Shown here one piece after another: positions 33,958 through 42,385 of a stretch of 51,814 nt of DNA. Both the position numbers and the translations under genes were made by a program. Position 1 is the first letter of the stretch. Every line of letters begins with the position of its first letter. Source of the DNA: Acidobacteriota bacterium (lineage in GTDB: Bacteria > Acidobacteriota > Vicinamibacteria > Vicinamibacterales > JAHECP01); contig JAHECP010000021.1 of assembly GCA_024641665.1 (NCBI GenBank), positions 1 through 51,814 of the forward strand, read 5' to 3'. The notes beneath the pieces are model-generated. The model had not been told where the DNA came from, ran no database searches, and worked only from the letters and a program-made list of their open reading frames with translations.

Positions 33958-34438
33958 GTCATTCTTCCAAAGTGTCGACTCCTGGCCTCGTGGATCGGTG
34001 GGAACTTGCCACGCGATCGGTGGGTGCCCTTGCCGGCAGGCTCATGGTACTACAGTCTGGCCGCGACCCAGGGTACATCGGACGGGGTTGGCCTCACCGC
34101 ACGATTGCCAGGAGATCCTTCGGGAATCGTCTTCTGGCGAGCAACCGATTTGGGCGGCGTCTGCCGTCCGCCACTATGTCGGGCTGGGCTTCAATTCGGC
34201 TGAGATAGACGCGGTGCTTGATGGTAACGGCTTTGAGAGCTGAGCACGCAAGAGATAAGGAACGGCCCGAGCTGGACGATCACTCCCGAGTAGTCGCCCA
34301 GTGTTGACCGATCCATGGCGGAGCCGAGGACGTCGAGCCCGAGGCCGGCCATTCCTGAGATGGGTTCCAGCCCCGGAACTCACTTGCGTTGACAACGTGT
34401 GGGGGCCGCCTGTGGCGCGCCCCGTGCGGCGTGACAGC
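33958..34438. other. Intergenic stretch upstream of the DUF4062 gene, with an IS-end-like remnant
   Basis: No convincing gene. Several short + strand frames exist (for example 33972-34208 and 33935-34243) without ribosome sites. At 34373-34399 the sequence CCCC-N2-AACTCACTTG-N-GTTGA resembles the left end of the IS630 element at 30804 (CCCC-N2-AACTCACTTG-N-GTTGA), so it may be the relic of a second, related insertion that once bounded the island. Confidence 0.4.
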
Positions 34439-34487
34439 GCACCAGGCACCAGGCACGCACCAAGCACCAGGCACGAAGCACCCAGCA
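34439..34487 (-). repeat. GCACCAG heptanucleotide tract at the GH92 stop
   Basis: Units GCACCAG twice, a partial GCAC, GCACCAA, GCACCAG, GCACGAA, GCACCCA and a final unit that merges into the stop codon (34488-34490). On the coding strand the unit is CTGGTGC and the tract starts immediately after TAG. Confidence 0.8.
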
Positions 34488-36824
34488 CTAGCGCGCCGAC
34501 ATCGAGTATGGCGCGTCCTCCGGCGCGCTCGCCCACGCGGTGTTCGGCGTCGGGCCCATCTCGAAGACGAGCGTGCCGCCCTTCACGATGTCCTCGTGGC
34601 GGAGGTAGCTGCGCGCGTACGGGGCGCCGTCGAGCGTCGCCGACTGGATGTACATGTTCTCCGGCGACAGGTTCCGCGCCTCGATCGTGAACGTCCGCCC
34701 CGTCGGCAGGTGGATCACGGCCTTCGGCAGCGCCGGCGTGCCGATCGCGTACTGGCCGCTCCCCGGCGTCACCGGATAGAACCCCATCGAGCTGAAGATG
34801 TACCAGGCGGACATCTGCCCGCAGTCCTCGTTGCCGCTGATCCCCTCGGGCGTGTCGTCGAACAGATGGTTCATGATCTGGTGGACGCGCGCCTGTGTCT
34901 TCCAGGGCGCCCCCGCGTAGTCGTACAGGTACGCGATGTGCTGGCTCGGCTCGTTGCCGTGGGCGTACTGGCCGATCAGGCCCGAGATGTCCTCGACCTG
35001 CTTGTACTTGGACTCGTCGCCCTTGACGACGAACAGCTGGTCGAGCTTCTCGACGAACGTCGCGCGGCCGCCCATCAGGTCGATCAGGCCCTGCACGTCC
35101 TGCGGCACGTACCACGTGTACTGCCAGGCGTTGCCCTCGGTGTAGTCGCTGCCGTACTGCGCGTAGATGGGGTCGAACGGCTCGTTGAACGTGCCGTCGG
35201 TCTTCTTCGCGCGCATGAAGCCGGTCTTCGGATCGTAGATGTGGCGGAAGTTCGCCGCCCGCGCCATGAACGTCCGGTAGTCGCCCTCCTTGCCGAGCGC
35301 CCGCGCCATCCGGGCGATCGTCCAGTCGTCGTAGGCGTACTCGAGCGTCTTCGACGCGCCCTCCACCTCGAGGTCGATGGGCACGTAGCCGTACGTCATG
35401 TAGGCGCCGAGACCGCCGTACGGCGCGTAGGTGGCGCTCGCCCTCATCGCCTCGAACGCCGCCTCGGCGTCGAAGTTCCGGATGCCCTTCAGGTAGGCGT
35501 CGGCGATGACCGCCACGGCGTGGTAGCCGATCATGCACCACGTCTCGTTCGACCCGAACGACCAGATCGGCAGGATGTGGTGCACGCTCTGCTGCTGATG
35601 GGCGAGCATCGACCGGATCATCTCGCCGTCGCGTTCGGGCTGCGTGATGCTCAACAGCGGGTGCTCCGCCCGGTACGTGTCCCACAACGAGAAGATGTGG
35701 TAGTTGGTGAACCCGTCGGCCCGGTGGACGTCGCCGTCGAGCCCGCGATACCGTCCGTCCACGTCCATGTAAGTCACCGGGGCGAGCATGGTGTGGTACG
35801 CGGCGGTGTAGAAGATCCGCTTCTCCTTCGTCGTCCCGTCCACCACGATCGTCGAGAGCGCCTCGGTCCACGCCCGCTTCGCCGCCGCGCGGACCAGGTC
35901 GAAGTCCCAGCCGGGCACCTCGGCGCGGAGGTTCTTCAGCGCGCCGTCGATGCCGACCGACGAGATGGCGACCTTCACCTCGATCGTGCCGCCGGGGGCC
36001 GGCGCGAAGTCGAAATACGCCTTCAGCTTCCTGCCACCGACGTCGGGGTAGTTCTCGAACCGCGGCCCCGGCGGGCCGAACCCCTTGTAGACCTCCGGCG
36101 CCTCGTTGACGACGCCGTACGACGCGAAGGGCTTCGAGAACTCGATGGCGAAGTACACCGTGCGGTGCGGCGCCCACCCCCGTGTCTCGCGGTACCCCGT
36201 GACCGTCGTCTGGTTCTCGACACGCAATTGGGACCACAGGATCTTGCCGTCGTAGTTGTAGATGCTGCTCACGAGGTCGAGGATCACGTGCGCCGGGCCG
36301 CCCCGCTCGAACGTGTAGCGGTGGACGCCGATGCGGGTGGTGGCGGTCAGCTCGGCCTTGATGCCGTAGTCCTGCAGGACGACCGAGTAGTAGCCGGGCT
36401 CGGCCGACTCCTGATCGTGCGAGAAGCGGGACCGGTACCCGGCGTCCGGATCGTCCTTGGACCCGGGATCCAGCTTCAGCGGCCCGGTCGTCGGCATCAG
36501 CAGCACGTCTCCCAGGTCGGAGTGGCCGGTGCCGCTGAAGTGCGTGTGGGCGAAGCCGAGGATGGACGTATCGCCGTACTGGTAGCCCGCGCACCAGCGG
36601 AAGCCGCCGCGGAACGACGGCGCGTCGGTTTCGGGACTGAGCTGCACCATCCCCCACGGCACCGTCGCCCCGGGGAAGGTGTGCCCTTCGCCGCCGGTCC
36701 CGATGAACGGGTCGACGTAGTCGAAGGGCGTCCGGCCGCCGACGTCGCCCTCCCGCACCGCGGCCGCGGGCGGCCCCATCCACACCGCGCCAATCGTGAG
36801 CGCCAGCCAGAGTATCGTCCCCAT
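34488..36824 (-). CDS. Alpha-1,2-mannosidase, glycoside hydrolase family 92
   Basis: A 778-residue exported enzyme with a hydrophobic N-terminal signal. The N-terminal beta-sandwich opens with 'DYVDPFIGTGGEGHTFPGATVPWGMVQLSPET', the hallmark of GH92, followed by 'GFRWCAGYQYGDTSILGFAHTHFSGTG'. The (alpha/alpha)6 catalytic domain ends with 'SGNEDCGQMSAWYIFSSMGFYPVTPGSGQYAIGTPALP', which holds conserved active-site residues. GH92 enzymes are calcium-dependent exo-mannosidases that trim alpha-linked mannose. The gene is divergent from the sigma-54 activator gene and near the GH38 gene. Its stop is directly followed by a heptanucleotide tract. Confidence 0.94.
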   Translation of the reverse strand: MGTILWLALTIGAVWMGPPAAAVREGDVGGRTPFDYVDPFIGTGGEGHTFPGATVPWGMVQLSPETDAPSFRGGFRWCAGYQYGDTSILGFAHTHFSGTGHSDLGDVLLMPTTGPLKLDPGSKDDPDAGYRSRFSHDQESAEPGYYSVVLQDYGIKAELTATTRIGVHRYTFERGGPAHVILDLVSSIYNYDGKILWSQLRVENQTTVTGYRETRGWAPHRTVYFAIEFSKPFASYGVVNEAPEVYKGFGPPGPRFENYPDVGGRKLKAYFDFAPAPGGTIEVKVAISSVGIDGALKNLRAEVPGWDFDLVRAAAKRAWTEALSTIVVDGTTKEKRIFYTAAYHTMLAPVTYMDVDGRYRGLDGDVHRADGFTNYHIFSLWDTYRAEHPLLSITQPERDGEMIRSMLAHQQQSVHHILPIWSFGSNETWCMIGYHAVAVIADAYLKGIRNFDAEAAFEAMRASATYAPYGGLGAYMTYGYVPIDLEVEGASKTLEYAYDDWTIARMARALGKEGDYRTFMARAANFRHIYDPKTGFMRAKKTDGTFNEPFDPIYAQYGSDYTEGNAWQYTWYVPQDVQGLIDLMGGRATFVEKLDQLFVVKGDESKYKQVEDISGLIGQYAHGNEPSQHIAYLYDYAGAPWKTQARVHQIMNHLFDDTPEGISGNEDCGQMSAWYIFSSMGFYPVTPGSGQYAIGTPALPKAVIHLPTGRTFTIEARNLSPENMYIQSATLDGAPYARSYLRHEDIVKGGTLVFEMGPTPNTAWASAPEDAPYSMSAR

Positions 36825-37090
36825 CGGATCGTCCCTCTCGACCGTGACCTCGCGTGTCAGCCACCCTGATTGTAGGATGGCCGCCGCCGCCGCGCACGCG
36901 CGGCTCTGATATACTCAAATCACCCCCCTCAATCGGACGCGCGACGAGCGGCACCCCTCGACTCTCGCTCGGGGTGCCCTGAGCAAGGTCGAAGGGCACG
37001 CCAGCCGTGACCGACCATCGCGTTCGCCCGCCTCGCGCCGTCCGGCGTTCTCCCCCCGTGCATGGTGTGGTGCGGTCCAAGAGCGAACCG

Positions 37091-38176
37091 ATGAATGCCC
37101 ACGAACGCGTCCTCATCGTCGAGCCCGACGACACGCTGCGGCTGCGGCTCGAGACCTGGCTGCGCGCGGAGCGGTGCGACGTGCGCTCGACGACGACCGA
37201 CGCCGGGGCGCTGGGCCTGCTGGCGCACGCGCCCGAGCCGCCGCACATCGTGGCCGCCTCGGCGGCCATGCTGGCGGTGATGCACCTGGTGACCCGCGCC
37301 GCTGCGTCCGACGCGCCGGTGCTGCTGCTCGGCGAGAGCGGCACCGGCAAGGAGCTCGTCGCGCGCGCGCTGCACCACGCGAGTCCCCGCAGCGAGGGCC
37401 CGCTCCTGGCCGTCAACTGCTCGGCCATTCCGGAGCCGCTGCTCGAAAGCCAGCTGTTCGGCTACCGCCGCGGGGCGTTCACCGACGCCCACGACGACCA
37501 CGCCGGCCTCTTCCAGGAGGCGTCGGGCGGCACGCTGTTCCTCGACGAGATTGGCGACTTGGCGCTCGCGCTGCAGGGCAAGCTGTGTCGGGTGCTGCAG
37601 GAACGCGAGGTGCATCCGCTGGGCGCCCGTGCGCCGGTGCCGGTCGACACGCGCATTGTCACCGCCACCCATCGCGACCTCTGGGCGGCGGCCGCGAGCG
37701 GTCAGTTCCGGGAGGATCTGCTCTACCGGATCAACGTGATCACGATCCGCATCTCGCCCCTCCGCGAGCGGCCCGACGACGTGGAGCCGCTCGTGGCGCA
37801 CTTCCTCGCCAAGTACGCCGCCCGCGCGGGCCGGGACGGCTGCCGCGTGTCCGACGCGGCCATGCGCCTGCTGCGCCGCCACCCCTGGCCGGGCAACGTG
37901 CGCGAGCTCGAGAACACGATCTGGCGCGCGCTCGTGCTCGGCGCCGGGCCGACCCTCGAGGCCGGCGACCTGCCGGAGGCGATCAGGGAGTCCGGCGCGG
38001 CAAGGCCGGAGCCCGGGGCGGGCGCGCTGGCGGACGTCGAACGCGAGCACATCCTCCGCACGCTCGGGTCGGTCGGCGGCAACAAGGCCCGCGCCGCGCG
38101 CGTGCTCGGCCTCGACCGCAAGACGCTCTACCGCCGCCTCGCCCAGTACGTGCGCCTCGGTTCCCGTCACGGCTGA
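37091..38176 (+). CDS. Sigma-54-dependent transcriptional activator with a truncated receiver domain
   Basis: A 361-residue NtrC-type activator. The AAA+ core has Walker A 'GESGTGKE' (81-88), the sigma-54 contact loop GAFTDA (128-133, a known variant of GAFTGA), Walker B 'GGTLFLDEIG' (146-155) and 'HPWPGNVRELEN'. A Fis-type helix-turn-helix closes the protein ('GGNKARAARVLGLDRKTLYRRL'). The N-terminal receiver has only its first about 45 residues ('RVLIVEPDDTLRLRLETWL') and runs straight into the linker; the phospho-acceptor Asp and the rest are missing. It therefore cannot be controlled by classical phosphorylation. I use the ATG at 37091; an upstream GTG at 37007 adds an unlikely 28 residues. 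Sigma-54 type sites lie downstream at 38364 and 42645. Confidence 0.9.
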   Translation: MNAHERVLIVEPDDTLRLRLETWLRAERCDVRSTTTDAGALGLLAHAPEPPHIVAASAAMLAVMHLVTRAAASDAPVLLLGESGTGKELVARALHHASPRSEGPLLAVNCSAIPEPLLESQLFGYRRGAFTDAHDDHAGLFQEASGGTLFLDEIGDLALALQGKLCRVLQEREVHPLGARAPVPVDTRIVTATHRDLWAAAASGQFREDLLYRINVITIRISPLRERPDDVEPLVAHFLAKYAARAGRDGCRVSDAAMRLLRRHPWPGNVRELENTIWRALVLGAGPTLEAGDLPEAIRESGAARPEPGAGALADVEREHILRTLGSVGGNKARAARVLGLDRKTLYRRLAQYVRLGSRHG

Positions 38177-38363
38177 CGGCGCGCGGGTCGACGCGCGCCA
38201 CCTCCGTCCCACGATGCCACACGCGGCGAATCCCGCGCCGGGCGCGGGATTGCGCGGCGCCGGCGCCGCGCGTGTGGCGCCGCTCCACACGCGCCGTCCC
38301 GCCCGCGCGACGCGCCCGTCCGCAAGCCGCCCGTCCCGAGGCGCTTGTCGCGATTCCGTGACG

Positions 38364-38378
38364 TGGCATAGCGGTTGC
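38364..38378 (+). promoter_or_regulatory. Candidate sigma-54 promoter before a small ORF
   Basis: TGGCAT-AGCGG-TTGC places GG (38365-38366) and GC (38377-38378) at the exact spacing of the -24/-12 consensus TGGCAC-N5-TTGC. One base differs in the -24 box. It is 187 bp after the activator's stop codon, and a strong ribosome site follows about 55 bp downstream. Confidence 0.65.
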
Positions 38379-38447
38379 GTCGGGAAGACGACAGCGGCGA
38401 ACGGCGATCCCGTCCTCGCCGCCTTCCCGAGAAGGAGGTTGTTCGCA

Positions 38448-38548
38448 ATGAACGTTGGAAAGGGACAGACTGCGTCGGCGGTGCAGCCGAGCCGATTTCG
38501 GTGCTCCGGGCGATCGCGGCCGACAACGACTACTTCGTCAACTTCTAG
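38448..38548 (+). other. Small ORF with strong ribosome site and an apparent frame conflict
   Basis: AAGGAGG at 38432-38438 stands 9 nt before the ATG at 38448, the best ribosome site in this part of the window, and a sigma-54 site lies upstream. The ATG frame starts MNVGKGQTASAVQPS and continues without stop to 38645 into repeats. In the frame one base back, a more protein-like ending is seen, 'AAEPISVLRAIAADNDYFVNF', with TAG at 38546-38548. A single lost base near 38480-38490, or -1 slippage, would join the two into a peptide of about 33 residues. Whether it is a working peptide gene, a decayed one or neither is open. Confidence 0.4.
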
Positions 38549-38554
38549 GTCGGT

Positions 38555-38582
38555 GGTCAGCGGTCAGCCGGCAGGGGTCAGG
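38555..38582 (+). repeat. GGTCAGC/GGTCAGG heptanucleotide tract
   Basis: Four units: GGTCAGC twice, CGGCAGG and GGTCAGG. It begins 6 bp after the TAG at 38546-38548. The inverted form (CTGACCC) occurs at 38642-38676 and 38789-38830. Between them, CTGTCACG at 38592-38599 pairs with CGTGACAG at 38607-38614 as an 8-bp hairpin. Confidence 0.8.
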
Positions 38583-38641
38583 AAGAGCATCCTGTCACGG
38601 CTGCAGCGTGACAGCGTCGCTGGCTGTGCCTCACCTCCGCC

Positions 38642-38676
38642 CTGACCGCTGACCCCTGACCGCTGTCCCCTGCTCC
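38642..38676 (-). repeat. CTGACCC heptanucleotide tract (first)
   Basis: Five contiguous units: CTGACCG, CTGACCC, CTGACCG, CTGTCCC and CTGCTCC, the reverse complement of the GGTCAG type at 38555-38582. Confidence 0.8.
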
Positions 38677-38788
38677 CGCTCGGCGGGGCGCGCCCGTGGC
38701 GCGCCCGGCTGATCCAGAGTTAGGCTGGGGCACAGGCAGGACCGGGAGCGGGCTGTGCTGACGTCGGCCCGCGCCCGGGCCCCGGCCT

Positions 38789-38830
38789 TTGACCACTGAC
38801 TCCTGACCCCGGACCCCTGACCCCTGAATC
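38789..38830 (-). repeat. CTGACCC heptanucleotide tract (second)
   Basis: Six contiguous units: TTGACCA, CTGACTC, CTGACCC, CGGACCC, CTGACCC and CTGAATC. The tract is 117 bp before the GH38 start codon; no promoter was recognised in between. Confidence 0.8.
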
Positions 38831-38947
38831 GTTGACGCGCGCGGCGCCGATCGCGACAATCGCACCACGCGCCTGGCGTTCCGTCCGGCGCGCCACCCGG
38901 CCCCGACGTCCGCCCGCGCGCGCGGCGGGCACACCCTGGAGACCGTC

Positions 38948-41900
38948 ATGCCGGAACGCTCCTCGCGCCTGTCGCTCGCCCTCGTCCTGTCGTCGCTCGT
39001 CGCCGCGGCCTGCGGCGGGCCGGAGCCGCCGCAAGGCCCCGACCTCACGGCGCAGCCGACGCTCTACGTGGTCGGCTACGCGCACCTCGACACCCAGTGG
39101 CGCTGGGACTACGCGCAGACGATCGGCGAGTTCCTCCCGAAGACGATGCACGACAACTTCGACCTCTTCGAGAAGTACCCGCACTACGTGTTCAACTTCA
39201 GCGGCGCGAACCGGTACCGGATGATGAAGGAGTACTACCCGGCCGACTACGAGCGGGTGAAGCAGTACGTGGCGGCCGGGCGCTGGTTCCCCGCCGGGTC
39301 GGCCATGGAGGAGAGCGACGTCAACTCGCCGTCGGCCGAGTCGCTCTTTCGCCAGATCCTGTACGGCACCGAGTTCTTCCGCCGCGAGTTCGGCAGGACC
39401 AGCGCGGAGTACATGCTGCCCGACTGCTTCGGGTTCCCGGCGTCGCTCCCGACCATCCTGGCGCACGCCGGCCTCAAGGGCTTCTCCACGCAGAAGCTGA
39501 CGTGGCACTCGGCGGCGCGCGTCGGCGGCGACGGGTCGCCCGAGCGGACGCCGGAGGGCGTGCCCTTCAACGTCGGGTTCTGGGAGGGCCCCGACGGCCG
39601 CGGGGTGATCGCCGCGCTCAACCCCGGCGACTACACGGGCGACATCTTCGACGATCTCAGCCGGACCCCGCCGCTCATGGGGCCGGACGTGCGCTACCCG
39701 CCGGTGGACTGGGTCGCGCGCGTGGCGCGCGACGGCGAGGTCTCGGGCCTGAAGGCCGACTATCACTACTACGGCACGGGCGACACGGGCGGCGCGCCGC
39801 GCGAGGCGTCCGTGCGGCTGCTCGAGGCGATCGTCACGAAGGGCGAGACCGTGCTGCCCGCGCGCCCCGTGCCCGGCCAGCGCCGCGAGGACGTGCCCCC
39901 GCCGTTCGGGCCGCCGGTCCGCGTCGGCGACGGCCCGCTGCACGTCGTGTCGGCCACCGCCGAGCAGCTGTTCCTCGACATCCGGCCGGACCAGACCGCG
40001 AAGCTGCCGCGATACCAGGGCGACCTGCTGCTCATCGAGCACTCGGCCGGCTCGCTCACCTCGCAGGCGTACATGAAGCGCTGGAACCGCCAGAACGAGG
40101 TGCTGGCCGAAGCCGCGGAGCACGCGTCGGTCGCCGCGGCGTGGCTCGGCGGCCGGCCGTACCCGCTCGCGCGACTCATCGCCGCCTGGACGCTCGTGAT
40201 GGGCGGCCAGTTCCACGACATCCTGCCCGGCACGAGCATCCCGAAGGCGTACGAGTACTCCTGGAACGACGAAGTGCTGGCGATGAACCAGTTCGCCGGC
40301 GTCGTCACGAGCGCCGCCGCCGCCGTCGCGTCGGGAATGGACACCCGCGCCGAGGGCACGCCGATCGTCGTCTACAACCCGCTGAACGTCGCGCGGGAGG
40401 ACGTCGTGGAGGCGTCGGTGCCGTTCCCCGGCGGCGCGCCGCAGGCCGTGCGCGTCGTCGGCCCGGACGGGCGGGAGGTGCCGGCGCAGCTCGAGGGCGG
40501 CACGGTGGTGTTCCTGGCGCGCGTGCCGCCGGTCGGCTTCGCCGTGTTCGACGTGCGGCGCGCGGCCGCGCCGGCGGCCGGCGCGCCGCTCGCCGTGACC
40601 GCCTCGTCGATCGAGAACGCCCGGTACCGGATCGCGATCGACCGCGCCGGCGACATCGCGAGCCTGTTCGACAAGACGCTCGGCCGGGAGCTGCTGGCCG
40701 CGCCGGCGCGGCTCGCGATCACGACGGACCAGCCGGTGGACTGGCCGGCGTGGAACATCGACTGGGCCGACGCGCGGAAGCCGCCGCGGGCCTACGTCGG
40801 CGGCCCCGCCGCCGTCCGCATCGTCGAGCAGGGGCCGGCGCGGGTCGCGCTCGAGGTGTCGCGCCGGGCGGAGGGCTCCACGTTCGTCCAGACGATTCGC
40901 CTGGCGGCCGGCGACGCCGGCAACCGCGTGGAGATCGCGAACGTGATCGACTGGAGGACGAAGGCGGCGAACCTCAAGGCCGCCTTCCCACTGACCGCGT
41001 CGAACCCGCTCGCGACCTACAACTGGGACGTCGGGACCCTTCAGCGCGGCAACGACGACGAGCGGAAGTACGAGGTGCCGTCGCACCAGTGGATCGACCT
41101 CACCGACGCGGGCGGCGGCTACGGCGTCACGGTGCTCACCGACTGCAAGAACGGCTCGGACAAGCCCGACGACCGCACGCTGCGCCTGACGCTCCTCCGG
41201 ACGCCGGGGATCGGCACGGGCAACGGGAAGTACTACGGCGACCAGGCGTCGCAGGATTGGGGCCGCCACACGTTCACCTACGGCCTGGCGGCCCACGCCG
41301 GCGACTGGCGGGCCGGACGGACGGACTGGGAGGCGCTCCGGCTGAACCAGCCCCTCCTGGCGTTCGCGAGCTCCGCGCACGACGGCCCGCTCGGCCGGAC
41401 GTTCTCGCTCGTGTCGGTCTCGAGCCCCCGGGTGCGGATGCTCGCGCTGAAGAAGGCCGAGCAGAGCGACGAAGTGGTGGTGCGGCTCGTGGAGATGGAC
41501 GGCCGGCCCGCCGGCCAGGTGCGCGTCGCGTTCGACACGCCGGTCGTCGCCGCGCGCGAGATCGACGCGCAGGAGCAGCCGGTCGGCGCGGCGACCGTGA
41601 CGGACGGCGCGCTCGTCGCCGACTTCGGGCCCTATCAGCCGCGCACCTTCGCGGTGACGCTGGGCGCGCCGCCCGCGACCGTGGCGCGTCCGGTGTCCCG
41701 TCCGCTGAACCTGCCCTACGACCGGACGGTCGCGAGCGCCGACGGCGCGAAAGCGGCCGAGGGCTTCGCTGCGGGCGCCAGCCTGCCCGCCGAGCTGTTG
41801 CCGGCGGAGATCCCCTATGCGGGGGTCGCGTTCGAGCTGGTGCACGCGGCCGGCGGCGCGCCCGACGCCGTGGTGCCCCGCGGCCAGACGATCGCGCTGC

Positions 41901-42385
41901 CCGACGGCGAGTGGGACCGGGTGTACGTCCTCGCCGCCTCGGCCGACGGGGATCGACCCGCGACGTTCCGTGTCGGCGATCGGGCGACGGCCGTCACGAT
42001 CCAGGACTGGGGCGGCTACGTCGGCCAGTGGGACGACCGGACGTGGCGCACCAGGGAGGTGGTGGAGCCGCCGCGCCCCGGGTCGCCGCCCGGCACGCCG
42101 CCGCGCACGCGGACGGCGCTCGAGTACACGGGCCTCACGCCGGGCTTCATCAAACGCGCGCCGGTGGCGTGGTTCGCCTCGCACCACCACGACGCCGACG
42201 GGCGCAACGTGCCGTACGGCTATGCGTATCTCTTCGCGTACGCGCTCGACGTGCCGCCGGGCGCGCGGACGCTGACGCTTCCGTCGGACGACGCCGTGCG
42301 CATCCTGGCGGTCACCGCCGCGCGCGGCGGCGGCGACGCGCGGCCCGTGCACCCGCTGTACGACACGCTGGCGCGCCAGCCGTAG
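38948..42385 (+). CDS. Alpha-mannosidase, glycoside hydrolase family 38 (lipoprotein)
   Basis: A 1145-residue enzyme whose signal ends in a lipobox (LVAAAC-GG), so it is anchored in the inner or outer membrane. The N-terminal catalytic domain has the zinc-site motif 'YAHLDTQWRWDY' and the nucleophile Asp in 'YMLPDCFGFPASLP', both diagnostic for GH38. Long beta-sandwich domains follow, and the last about 200 residues form an extra beta-domain. GH38 enzymes remove alpha-linked mannose with retention. It lies between the sigma-54 activator and the TonB receptor. The usual GH38 length is 850-1050, so the C-terminal extension is notable. The start ATG has a weak GGAG about 10 nt upstream. Confidence 0.93.
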   Translation: MPERSSRLSLALVLSSLVAAACGGPEPPQGPDLTAQPTLYVVGYAHLDTQWRWDYAQTIGEFLPKTMHDNFDLFEKYPHYVFNFSGANRYRMMKEYYPADYERVKQYVAAGRWFPAGSAMEESDVNSPSAESLFRQILYGTEFFRREFGRTSAEYMLPDCFGFPASLPTILAHAGLKGFSTQKLTWHSAARVGGDGSPERTPEGVPFNVGFWEGPDGRGVIAALNPGDYTGDIFDDLSRTPPLMGPDVRYPPVDWVARVARDGEVSGLKADYHYYGTGDTGGAPREASVRLLEAIVTKGETVLPARPVPGQRREDVPPPFGPPVRVGDGPLHVVSATAEQLFLDIRPDQTAKLPRYQGDLLLIEHSAGSLTSQAYMKRWNRQNEVLAEAAEHASVAAAWLGGRPYPLARLIAAWTLVMGGQFHDILPGTSIPKAYEYSWNDEVLAMNQFAGVVTSAAAAVASGMDTRAEGTPIVVYNPLNVAREDVVEASVPFPGGAPQAVRVVGPDGREVPAQLEGGTVVFLARVPPVGFAVFDVRRAAAPAAGAPLAVTASSIENARYRIAIDRAGDIASLFDKTLGRELLAAPARLAITTDQPVDWPAWNIDWADARKPPRAYVGGPAAVRIVEQGPARVALEVSRRAEGSTFVQTIRLAAGDAGNRVEIANVIDWRTKAANLKAAFPLTASNPLATYNWDVGTLQRGNDDERKYEVPSHQWIDLTDAGGGYGVTVLTDCKNGSDKPDDRTLRLTLLRTPGIGTGNGKYYGDQASQDWGRHTFTYGLAAHAGDWRAGRTDWEALRLNQPLLAFASSAHDGPLGRTFSLVSVSSPRVRMLALKKAEQSDEVVVRLVEMDGRPAGQVRVAFDTPVVAAREIDAQEQPVGAATVTDGALVADFGPYQPRTFAVTLGAPPATVARPVSRPLNLPYDRTVASADGAKAAEGFAAGASLPAELLPAEIPYAGVAFELVHAAGGAPDAVVPRGQTIALPDGEWDRVYVLAASADGDRPATFRVGDRATAVTIQDWGGYVGQWDDRTWRTREVVEPPRPGSPPGTPPRTRTALEYTGLTPGFIKRAPVAWFASHHHDADGRNVPYGYAYLFAYALDVPPGARTLTLPSDDAVRILAVTAARGGGDARPVHPLYDTLARQP

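Noticed and set aside
33935-34243. Small + strand gene upstream of DUF4062
   Set aside because: The end 'VRHYVGLGFNSAEIDAVLDGNGFES' looks protein-like, but there is no ribosome site and the rest of the frame is not protein-like; at most a remnant.
37007-37090. Upstream GTG start for the sigma-54 activator
   Set aside because: It adds an Arg/Pro-rich extension without a ribosome site; the ATG at 37091 leads directly into the receiver-like start.
34174-37428. 1084-residue minus-strand ORF spanning the GH92 gene
   Set aside because: Arg/Gly/Ala-rich shadow frame; GH92 motifs lie in the other frame of the same strand.
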